64,000 nt of DNA, from contig CACRSC010001920.1 of NCBI GenBank assembly GCA_902651635.1, positions 62,001 through 126,000 on the forward strand, written 5' to 3'. A model generated the notes under the pieces. That model had not been told where the DNA came from. It saw only the letters and a program-made list of their open reading frames with translations, and did no database searches. Position 1 is the stretch's first letter, and the number at the start of each line of letters is the position of its first letter. This document shows, one piece after another, positions 23,692 through 33,378 of the stretch. Both the position numbers and the translations under genes were made by a program. The stretch comes from Mastigamoeba balamuthi (lineage: Eukaryota > Evosea > Mastigamoebida > Mastigamoebidae).

Positions 23692-25139
23692 ATGTCGAGC
23701 CTCACGCTCCAGAGCGGTCTGCTCGAGATCGGGACCCTCGTGGCGGGCTCGGTCAACACCATCCTCGTCAAGGCCACCGACAGCACGTTCTCGGTGGGGT
23801 GGGGCGGCGAGAGGCGCCAGTTCGCGCACCCATGGACGCAGGTCCTCTTCATGTTCATGGGTGCGGTTCACCCACACAGCCCCTCCCCTCTCCCTTTGAG
23901 ACGACTAGCTCACCGGTATCGCGCAACCGACCACAGCCGAGTCCTTGTGCATGATAGCCCACGCCTTCACTGTGTACAACCCGTGGGGCTGCAAGACGAC
24001 CGCGGGGAAGGTTCCCAAGAGGCCCGAGAGGGTTACTGACCTGCTGCCCCCGATCCTGGCCATCCCCATGTCCCTCGACCTGTTGGCCACGAGCTCGTCC
24101 AGCATCGGTCTCCTCTACTGCAAGGCCTCAGTGTGGGAGATGCTGCGCGGCTCCATCATCATCTTCTCGTGCATCCTCTCGGTGCGTTTCTCCCGGCTCG
24201 CTTGCCCTGCGTCGACGCGGCCTCATACACCGCCAGACGCTCTTTGTCAAGAGGAAGTCGTATGCGTACCGCTGGGTCGCGGTGGGCATCACGGTCTGCG
24301 GCCTGATCCTGGTGGGCCTGTCCAGCGTCCTCCACACGTCGAAGGTGGCCGCGGAGTCGGGGAGCTCCGAGCAGGAGACGGCGCAGGCGGTGTGGAAGAC
24401 CATCATGGGGTGCTCGCTGGTCGTGGTCGCCATGTTCATCACAGCAACGCAGATGGTGGTCGAGGAGATCTTCCTCAAGAAGCGGTCGTACGCAGGCCTG
24501 CAGGTCGTCGGCATGGAGGGTATCACCGGGATCATCCTCATGTCGCTTGTAGTTCTCCCGATCGTCTACTTCATTCCCGGGGACAATGTGCGGCAATTCA
24601 ATTTAATTCATATCCTCCCCCGCTCAATCTTCTGATCCCCGGCAGCCAAGCTCCATGAGACACGGATCGTTCGACAACGCTCTGGACGCGTTCATGATGC
24701 TGGGAACAACGCGGGGCTGCTGGGCCTGTTCTTCGGGTACATCGTCTCGGACGCGCTCTTCAACTACTGCGGCATCATGGTCACCGAGCTGCTCAGCGCC
24801 GTGCACCGCACGATGATCGACCCCTGCCGCAGCATCCTCGTCTGGGCGTGGCAGCTGCTCGCGTTCTACTGCATCGACGAGCGGTACGGCGAGGAGTGGA
24901 CCAAGTACAGCGGCCTGCAGGTCGCGGGGTTCGTGCTGATCATCGTGGGGACGCTGATCTACAACGGACTCATCAAACTGCCGTGGTTCGCGTACGAGGA
25001 GCCCGAGGACGCCCACGAGGGCCACAGGGAGACGCCCGAGACCGGGGACTACGACGGGCTCACCAAGGGCCTCAAGTCCCTCGACGAGAGCTCGGTGGCC
25101 AGCGAGCTGGCCAAGAGGGACACGGCAGCCCCCCTGTAG
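23692..25139 (+). CDS. SLC35F6-like nucleotide-sugar/drug-metabolite superfamily transporter
   Basis: Multi-pass membrane protein of the SLC35F6 (TANGO9) branch of the DMT superfamily, expected in endomembranes or lysosomes. Exons 23692-23860, 23937-24181, 24237-24587 and 24646-25139. Family landmarks are GSVNTILVKATDSTF (helix 1), FAHPWTQVLFMFMG, MLRGSIIIFSCILS, QMVVEEIFLKK, GSFDNALDAFMMLG and QVAGFVLIIVGTLIYNGL, with an acidic cytosolic tail. The start at 23692 (MSSLTLQSGLLEIG) matches the family's short N-terminus. In exon 4 the family-like frame changes after ...DAFMMLG (near 24701-24705): one base is missing before NNAGLLGLFFGY, within a GGG run. This is either a sequencing or assembly error or a genuine host-gene lesion. 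A later acceptor (AAG at 24648-24650) would keep one frame open but lose the conserved GSFDNALDAF segment. Confidence 0.85.
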
Positions 25140-25443
25140 CGTCTCCCACAGCGCTCGAGAAGCGCCACAAGATACACAAAACAGAACGCCAATTGCTGGC
25201 GCCTTTGGACACACGGATGAGTGTACTTGAGCTAACTCGATGGCCGTGATACGACGAGGTTTCCAAACAAAACTGAACTTCACGGCAATTCGGAATTCCC
25301 AGGACAGTGACGACCTCCGCTGATCTCCGTTCTAGAAGATATTGCGACCCCCGATCCTCATCTTCGGAAGAAAATCGGGCGGGGAGTTTGACCTGCTCTG
25401 CGTGTATTCCAATTACGATCTCAGCCCCCCGCACCTCGCAGCC
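25140..25443. other. Intergenic region, SLC35F6 to villin
   Basis: About 300 bp between two same-direction genes. No motif recognised apart from a lower GC content. Confidence 0.4.
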
Positions 25444-28400
25444 ATGAAGCGGGCACCCGCAGCACGGCCCCCGCCACGCGGCGGCCCCGCGGCCACCGCC
25501 AGCGCCCCCCCGTCGACCGCCAGGCCCCGCGCGGCCTCGGCGAGGCCCCCGGCGCCCTCGCGCGCCGCCGCGGCCCCCAAACGCGCGGCGGCCGCAGCGC
25601 AGCCGCAGCAGCGCGGGGCGGCGGGCACGGCGGGGGCAGCGCGCGCCGCGGCGGCTCAGGCGCACCCCCAGGGCGCCGCCGCAGCGCGCGCGGGGCGCCC
25701 GGAGGCGGCGGCGGCCCCGCGGGGCGGCGGCGGCGCAGCGGAGGCGCAGGGGCCCGACAGCAGCGCGGCGGCGCGCAAGGATCCGACGGCGCCGGCGGCG
25801 AGGCCGGGCGCCTACGTCACCGTCCGCAAGCCCCCGAGGGCCGCGCAGCCGAAACCGGCGGGAACCGTGCGCACGGCCGCCGAGACGCGCAGCAGGCCGG
25901 CGGCCGCAGCAGCGCCAGCAGCGCCAGCGCGCAGGGCTCCCGCGAGGGCTCCGGCGGCTCCGGCGGCTCCGGAGGCGGCGGCGGCCGGGGAGACGAGGAG
26001 GGCGGGGCCGAGGGCGGCGGTGGCGGCGGGGGCGAGGGCGGCGGGGAGGGCGAGGGCGAGGTCGCCGTCGCCGATGCGGCTGACGGTGGCGACGAAGAAG
26101 CCGTCGGCGGTGCGGGTGGCGAGGGCGGCTCCCGCGGCGCAGAGGGCAGCGCAGGGGGCACGCACGGCGGCGGCGACAGCGGCCGCGGGAGGCAAGGCGC
26201 AGACGCCGCGCGTGCAGCAGGCCAAGCAGCAGGCAGCTGGCCCCGGGGAGCACGCGAGCGGCGCCGCCACCGCGACGGCTGCGGCGGCCAAGAGCGCGGC
26301 TGCTGCACGCCAGCCGATGGCACGCCGCACGACGGCAGCACCTCTCTCTGCGAGGAGCGCAGTGCACACAGCGAGGGCCCCAGCAGCAGCAGCAGCAGCT
26401 CCTCCTCCTCCTTCGGCGAAAAGCACGGAGCACAGAGCGGGGGCAGCAGCAGCAGCCCCTCCTCCCACCTCAGCGAGAGGCACGACAAGGGCACCAGCGG
26501 CAGCAGCAACAGCAGCGGCAGCAGCAACAGCAGCGGCAGCGGCAGCCCCTCTGTCGGCGAGGGCGGCAGCTGGGGCGGGAGCAAAGAGCACGGCAGCGCA
26601 CGCTGTCGCAGAGCGCTCGCCGAGGGCTGCAGCGGCGCCTGCTGCCAGGAGCACTGCAGCAGCGCACACCGTTGCTGGGCATACCGCAGCGCCGCCACAG
26701 GCCCCGCAGGCAGCAGCAGCAGCAACGCCTGCGTCGGCCAAGACGGCTCAGCCCCAGAGGCTGTCGACTACGGCCAGGACGTCGTCTGGCGGGACGCTGG
26801 GGCCGCAGCGGGCCTCCACGGCGGCCAGGACGTCGCCCAGGGAGCTGGAGAAGCCGCAGCCGCTCACGTCGGGGGCGCGCACGTCGTCCAAGACGCTGGC
26901 GCAGCCGCAGAGGCTCTCCACGACCGCCAGGTCGTCGCTCAGCGAGCTCGAGAAGCCACAGAAGCTCGCGACAGCGGCCAGGACGTCCAGCACGGGCCGC
27001 ACGTCGAGCAAGGAGCTGGAGAGGCCGCAGGCAGTCGCCGCGCCTGCCAGGGCGTCGGCCAAGTCGCTCGAGAGGCCGCAGAGACTCGCGGCCCCCGCGC
27101 GGTCGTCTGTCAAGGAGCTCGAGAGGCCGCACAAGCTGTCGGCTGCGCCCGCGAGGACGTCGGAGCCGTCGCTGTCCTCGCTGAGGCCGCAGAGGCTCGC
27201 CGCCCCCGCGCGCTCGTCGCTGAGGAACATGGCGCAGATATCGCCCCGTGGCAAGTCGTCGGCCGCGGCCGCCATCAGCGCGGCGCTGCTGAGGAAGCCG
27301 CCGTCGGTGGCCGCCGCCGAGCGCCTGTCGGGGGGCAAAGCGGCTCCTCTGGCGGGGCTGAGGTCTGCGAGGCCCAGGGGGCCCGCGGGGGCCCGCCAGG
27401 CCACCTCGGCACTGAAGCAGGTCCGCGGCGAGCGCTCTCCGCGCGGGCTGTCAGGCTGTCTGACGTTCCCCCTGCGCAGAACGTGGCGAACCTGACCAAG
27501 GCGGCTGCTGGCACGAGGCCGAGCGAGCACGCGAGGGCGGGGAGCGCGCTCGCGTACCTCACCAAGGTCGTGGGACCGCAGGCTGCCATCGCGGTGCGCC
27601 CGGCGTACAGCAGCGCGGCCCTCGCTAACGATCGGGACTCCTCTCCCCTCCTCTCCTGCGCAGGAGGCGCTGAAGAACTCGGTGGCGCACAAGACGGGGC
27701 TCGGACTGCGCGTCGCCTCGGAGAGGGACGACGGCATACCGCTCAAGCTCTTCATCGTGTTCCGGCAGTCGGCAAACGCCCGCGTCGTCCCTCGCAGGGT
27801 ACGCTGTCTGCGCGACGCCGAGTCTGACGCCCTCTCTGCAAGGTCGATATGGCGCCGTGCGTGCTGAGCGCGCAGCTCTCGTACGTGCTGGACGACGTCA
27901 AGGCCGGAGCCATCTGGGTGCTGCACGGGGCCAAGTCGAACCACCACTGCCGCATGGCCGCCGTGGCCTTCGCGGGCGATGTGCGCATGAAGCAGCGCAA
28001 GGGGCTGCCGCAGGTCCACGTGGTCGACCTCAAGGCCGCCGACGACGCCGCGTTCTGGTCGGCCCTCGCGGTCAGAGGTGCCGACGCCAGCGCCATGATC
28101 CAGGACATCCCCAACTCGGTGCAGTGCGCAGAGGACTTCCCCGACGAGCTATACGAGTGCCGCCTGTCGGCCACCGGCGAGCTCGTGCGTCCCACTCACC
28201 ACAGCCGATCGGGGGAGCTGACGAACTGCGAGACAGGAGTTCGCGATGGTGTGCAGTGGCAAGAGGATGCTCAAGTCGTCGCTGGCTTCGTTCAAGTCGT
28301 TCGTCCTCGACTGCTGGACGGAGGTGTACGTGTGGATCGGCCGCACGACGCAGCGCGAGCTGCGGAAGAAGCTGCTGTACGAGGGCAGGGTGCGTCGCCC

Positions 28401-30056
28401 GGGTCGCCGTTGCCCCCCACTCACGCAGTGAGCACAGGGCTACTCAGTGGCCCTGCGCAAGCGGCCTAAGTGGGTGGAAGCGGAGACAGTGTTCGACGGG
28501 ACGGAGCCGGAGCTTCTCAAGAGCAAGTTCGCTGACTGGGGCAGCGTTCCTATCGCCGTTGGCGCAGCAGAGAGGGGAGCGACGTCTCCAAGGCCAGGTA
28601 GAATCCGCGAGTTCCTTCTCCCTTGTTGTTGTCTCTTGTACTGAGCGAGCCGCAATCAGTGCTACCCGAGTTCGACATCAAGACGATGCTGTCCCCCGCT
28701 CTCGTGGTCGAGAGGAAGATCGAGGACCTGCCTCCCACAGGCGAAATACTCGAAGTGAGCGAACCAAGTGTCGCTCTCTGCCTCCGCTAACTCGGGGGAC
28801 CGTGCGATTAGCTCCAGAGGGTGAAGGACGACTACAAGGTTGCCGTCGCGAAGCAGGAGTGGGGCCAGTTCTACGAGGGGGAGAGCTACGTCCTGCTGTA
28901 CAAGTACCTCCAGGGCAACCTCGACAAGTACATTACGTACTTCTGGCAGGGCAGAACAAGCAAGATCGTGCGTGCAAATGTCGGCACAACAGGATATCTC
29001 ACTACAGTACTCTAGCTCGACAAGGGGAAGGCTGCCGCTTTGACAGTCGACGTTGCCCAGAGGCGCAGGATCGAATCTACGCAGCTCCGCGTTACCCAGG
29101 GCAAGGAGACCGCGCACTTTCTCGGCATATTTGGTGGCTTCATCGTCGTCCACCGCGGGCGAGTGCCCGAGACAGACCCGTCGAACACGATCGAGAACCA
29201 GCCCAGGCTCTACCACTGCCGAGTGTGCCGCAGCGGACTCGGCACCCGCGTTGTTGGGGTTCCCGCGGTGGAGAGCTCGCTGGACAGCAACGACTGGTTT
29301 GTGCTGCGGACTGTGAACACGGTGTACGTGTGGATAGGGGCGTACTGCCAGAACCACAGCGCAGAGGACGCTGTCGCCGAGCGCCTCAACGAGAACGGCG
29401 CCTGCATCGTCATTCAGGTCAAGGACGGAAGCGAGCCCCCGGAAATGCTCGCGGCATTGGACAAGTGCATGACGGGCCACATTCAAGGGTACCAGCGCCG
29501 CAGAGATGAGTGGGGTCCAGGCCGCCTCTTCCTCTGCTCCATTGCCACCGGGGCTTTCCGCGCCGACGAAGCTGCCGACTGGGCGTGCGAGGAGCTCGAG
29601 GACGGTCACTGCGCCATCCTTGACCAACTGCCCCGCGCAGCCTTTGTGTGGATAGGACGCAAGGCGCCGTGGTCCGAGCGTGTCCGCACTCTGCGCACAG
29701 CCGTCGAGTATGCGAAACTGCGCGGGTTCGAGGACACGTCGTCCGTTCTCGTTGTCAACTCGGGGGCCGAACCCGCAGAGTTTATCCACTGCTTCCACGG
29801 GTGGCTGTTGCACGAGGGAGCTACACCCGGCAACGTCAGGCTGGCGAGCGACGTCGTCGGAGAGCTGACACGCAAGTTCACACTGTCGGAGCTGCAAGAC
29901 AAGACGAACCCCCTGTGGCAGATAGACCCAACGCACATGGAGGATCACCTCGAGGCCGCGGAGTTCATTCGTGTGTTTGGAGTCGGCGATGCTGAGTTCC
30001 ACACTCTTCCTGTTTGGAAGCAGGAAGTGATCAAGAGGGAACACAAGCTGTATTAA
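25444..30056 (+). CDS. Villin/gelsolin-family actin-binding protein with long repeat-rich N-terminus
   Basis: Nine exons (25444-27420, 27480-27593, 27664-27798, 27843-28184, 28237-28389, 28438-28597, 28660-28754, 28812-28967, 29016-30056) give 1390 residues. Residues 1 to about 440 are Ala/Arg/Pro/Ser-rich low complexity. About 437-595 are nine 17-residue repeats. From about 800 on come gelsolin-type domains with their signatures (VLDDVKAGAIWVLHG; CWTEVYVWIGRTT; YITYFWQGRTS; NDWFVLRTVNTVYVWIGAY; PRAAFVWIGRKAPWSERVR). The C-terminus is a villin headpiece (AEFIRVFGVGD then LPVWKQEVIKREHKLY). Gelsolin domains sever, cap or bundle F-actin, and the headpiece gives a second F-actin site, so bundling or membrane linkage is expected. 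The architecture recalls the amoebozoan villidin/protovillin group, but the N-terminus here is not WD40. ATG 25444 (MKRAPAARPPPRGG) is the first in frame. Confidence 0.85.
26752..27228 (+). repeat. Coding minisatellite: nine 17-residue repeats in the villin-like protein
   Basis: Consensus P-Q-(R/K)-L-x-(A/T)-x-A-R-(S/T)-S-x-x-E-L-E-(K/R), about 51 bp per unit, with one unit carrying an extra six residues. Units alternate a basic Ala-Arg-Ser core with an acidic Glu-Leu-Glu end. Confidence 0.85.
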
Positions 30057-30089
30057 TGCTCGTTTCGTCCGTGGTCATCGGCCATTTTT

Positions 30090-33000
30090 TCATTGAGATT
30101 GGCGTCCTCTCAGGGCCGCAACCTCCTGCTGCAAGGCTTCGATCACCGATGACGCAGTCTTTGGATCCAGGAAGTAGACTCCACACGCCGTCCTTTCACC
30201 GGACATGTTCTCCAGCGCCTGTTGCAGGAATTCTCTGTCCTCCTCGGCCTCCCTCAGTTGTGCTTCCAGCACGTCAATGCACTCCTTGTGGGTGAACAGC
30301 GCCCTCGCCATGTCTCTCTTCTCAGCCACCAACTCAGCCAGAGTGTCGGGGCTGGATGACACGAGACTGATCATCGCTCTGAGGGCTTCGTTCTCTTTGA
30401 AAACCTCGTCTCTCTGGTTCTCCAAGTCCTCCTCTCGCTCGCGGAAGTCACTCATCGCTTCCTGCTCGTTCTGGAGTGCCTCCTTTCTGGCATTGCTCAA
30501 CTCGTTTTGCAGTGCTGGCTGAAGTGTTAGAAGCAAAGCAATGTACTGGGTCGTGCCAGAGACAGTGTTTGAGAGCTCTGCTGCCACCCTCTGTGACTCC
30601 GCCAATTCTGTAGTCGACCCGTCACTCGCTCTGTGATCGGCTGCATTTCTGAGGCTCTCGACACAGGCGTTCATCTCAGTGAGTTGCGCTTGCTTCTTGG
30701 CGCTCTCTTCCTGGAGCTTCTTGATTATGACACGAGACTCCTCCATCTGCTCTGCCAGGGCTTGCTTTTCGCTCATCAAGCTCTCTCTACCGTCTTTTGA
30801 TGCTCTCAGCTCTTGGGAGAGAGCTGTTGCCTTCTGTTCGGCCTCTGCCACGGACTCTTGTAACCTGGCGATTTCTTCTCTCGCTGCCTTCAACTCGGCT
30901 TCCAGAGACCGCATTTTGCTGTCGATTGGAGAGGTCGATGGTGGCCTCTCGTTAATGCACGAGTCCCGTTTCCGACACAGCCTCACCTTCTCGGCCTGCA
31001 ACTTGGCCCTCTCCTCAGCGAGGGCCTGAAAACTGTGAGTATTAGGGGACCTCAGAACTCACCTTTATCTTGGCGCTTTGCTCCGAGACCTTCATCTGTA
31101 GTTTCTCACATTCCTTCGTTCGAGTATCTATTTCCTTCCTCGCTGCAATGAGTGAGGCTGAGAGGTCTCTGAGCTCCTTCCGGCACTTCGACATATCGGA
31201 ATTTTCACTCTTGTGAGAACCACAGCTGCTGCCACAGACCGACTCTGGAGATGTCTTCGCTCCTTTGGACTTGCCCAGCATATCCTCAGAAGCCGGGCAA
31301 TTTGGCAAACCCGCATCACAGCTCTCGACGTAGCTGGAACAGCACCTCAGCACACAGAGGCACTTCAACAGCGAGTCATCGGAGCTGGCTACTTCGGGAG
31401 GAGCAGAGCCGTGGGTGATCCGCGCTAGTAGCGAGAGGAGACCCTTGACCGAAATGGTGAGATAACGGAGGCCGGGAGTTCCCTATACCTCGAGGAGTTG
31501 CTCCGACTTGGCTTGGGTCTCGAGTGCCTCTTTCTTCAGGGAGGCGTTCTCATCCACCAGCCCAGGTGTCTTTGTGAGCTCAGCCGTCAGTGCGTTCATC
31601 GTGTCGTCCGATTCAGACTGTATGCCAGATGGAATTCGGAACTCTTCAGATACGCCGAGATCGAGAGCCGGAGCAGGTGCAACATCGGAAGAAGAATCTG
31701 GTTTCTGAGACGTCGCAGGAGTTGTCTTGAGATCAGAGCTCTCATCCGGGTCTGCCTCGGGGTCCTTTCCGGCAATGACCCTCGAGAACTGCCCGGGACA
31801 CCACGTCTCGTTCCGAGTTCTCTTCTCTTTTGGCTGTTTGCTGACGCCGGATGCTCGCACAGCCGGAGAGATGAATAGCTGCTGGAGAAACTCCACACGC
31901 TTCTGCTTTTCAAGTTGTTGCCCGGCCTCAGCTTCGTGTATCTGCTTCCGCAACTCGTCGATTTCCCTTCTGTACTTCCTCAGCAATGCTGCGTCGTCCA
32001 GGACCTCGTTTACGGAGGGTACATTCTCCACACGCCTTGCGCGAGAAGCAAACTTGAGAGTTGAGTTTGTCTCCTCGATGTGGTCTCCATCCCCAGAAAC
32101 AGTGCAGATGATGGCAGTTCGAGCGTTTCCTCCCAGAGACGGTTGAAGCAGCCGAGTGAGCTTGCTGTCCCTATAGGGAATGTGCGCGTTGTCGCGACCT
32201 CTGTGTTCACAGAGCCGCGCAACAACGTTCCCGAAGGTCAGGAGGCTCTTGTTTATCTGGCCTGCCTCCACCTTCCGCATTCCCTCGGCCCCCGTGCTGG
32301 TCAACCTCTCACTTCCCGCCAGGTCCACGAGAGTGAGCATAGCACACATGACACCATCTGCGCCGGGAACCACCCCTTCTGCCTGGGCATCGTCCGGGTG
32401 CGAACGCCGGCTCTCTATCACCTGAAGGAATTTTCATTGGCTGCAAGTCGCTGTCTCGGACCATTCGGCAGATGCTGTGCGACCGGCTGCTCCTCTCATT
32501 CACGTTCGTCGTGCCGGTGTGCCTGTTGTAATCCCCGCGGGCAAGAATTTCCAGGACCTGGCTCTCACTCGTGACGATCTCTTCCCGGCAGGCAACAGTC
32601 GTCCCTCTCTAGTTGATCATTGGCGAAAGAAACCCTGGGCGGAATGCGTACCTGTGCATCTTCCATGATGCGGAGGTTGCAACTCTCGGGCTCCAGGAGG
32701 TCGTTGATGGACTCGTTATAGATTTCGATGCAGGATATGCGAAGCAGGAACTCTCGCTCGCAGCTCTTTGCACAGGAGTGAGGTTTGGATGAAAGGCCGC
32801 TCGCGCCTTGGAGATGTGTGCGAAGATGTCGCCGATGGCTCGAGGAATGATCCCCTTGTCGCCGGGGGTGCCCATCATCGTGTACCTACAGAGTATCAGA
32901 GCGACCAGTGGGACCGATGTGGGCACGTCTTTCCGGTGCTGGTCTGCCCGTATGCTATCACCGTGGCTGTGCACACAGGTCAGCGCTCATGGAATCAGTG

Positions 33001-33265
33001 GCATTTCACACAGTTGATCCCCTCGAGAGCGGAGAGCACTATGGGCTTCGCGAAGGCGAGGTAAATCTCCTCCGTCGTCACGTAGGGCCCGAACACATTG
33101 TCTGGACTGAGAATTAGGAAATGCCTGCGTTGAGTCACCACCGAAGGTGTAGGCCTTGGAGGCCGGCGACGTCGACACAATCTGGCGCGAGTCACACCTC
33201 CAGTGTGCCGCGTGCTCGCGTCGCTGCGGGGGTCGCATCCTCACACAGACGTGTACTCGGTCCAT
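30090..33265 (-). CDS. Kinesin-7 (CENP-E-like) motor protein
   Basis: N-terminal plus-end-directed microtubule motor with a long coiled-coil tail, 944 residues in nine exons (33142-33265, 33012-33101, 32927-32966, 32807-32885, 32652-32756, 32462-32608, 31489-32421, 31063-31443, 30090-31025). The start is MDRVHVCVRMRPP. P-loop AYGQTSTGKT is in exon 3, switch I NERSSRSHSI in exon 6 and switch II LVDLAGSERL in exon 7. The neck (RVENVPSVNEVLDDAALLRKYRREIDELRKQI) places it in kinesin-7. The tail has heptad Glu/Lys/Leu text to the end. Kinesin-7 proteins act at kinetochores or in cytokinesis and transport. All exon phases agree. The introns are 37-50 nt, and intron 4 (32757-32806) needs a GC donor. 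The gene is convergent with villin (33 bp between stops) and divergent from the HEAT-repeat gene. Confidence 0.9.
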
Positions 33266-33378
33266 ACTGATGTCCTGACGGAGAGCAACACAAGTATGTT
33301 CTGACCTGGGATTTCCGTCGCTGTCTGACAAGATTTGAGCTGCAGATTCACATCACTCTCACCGCAGATCCTTTTGCG
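33266..33378. promoter_or_regulatory. 113-bp divergent promoter between kinesin-7 and the DNAAF5-like gene
   Basis: The two ATGs face away from each other across only 113 bp, so the genes must share control sequences. It is moderately AT-rich compared with the genes. No specific motif is identified. Confidence 0.6.

Noticed and set aside
24646-24710. Programmed ribosomal frameshift in SLC35F6
   Set aside because: No slippery heptamer or downstream structure is evident; a one-base indel in a G run is simpler.
25072-26741. Long minus-strand frames opposite the villin N-terminal region
   Set aside because: Arg-rich or Ala-rich shadows of a GC-rich repeat tract. The plus strand joins in phase to gelsolin domains.
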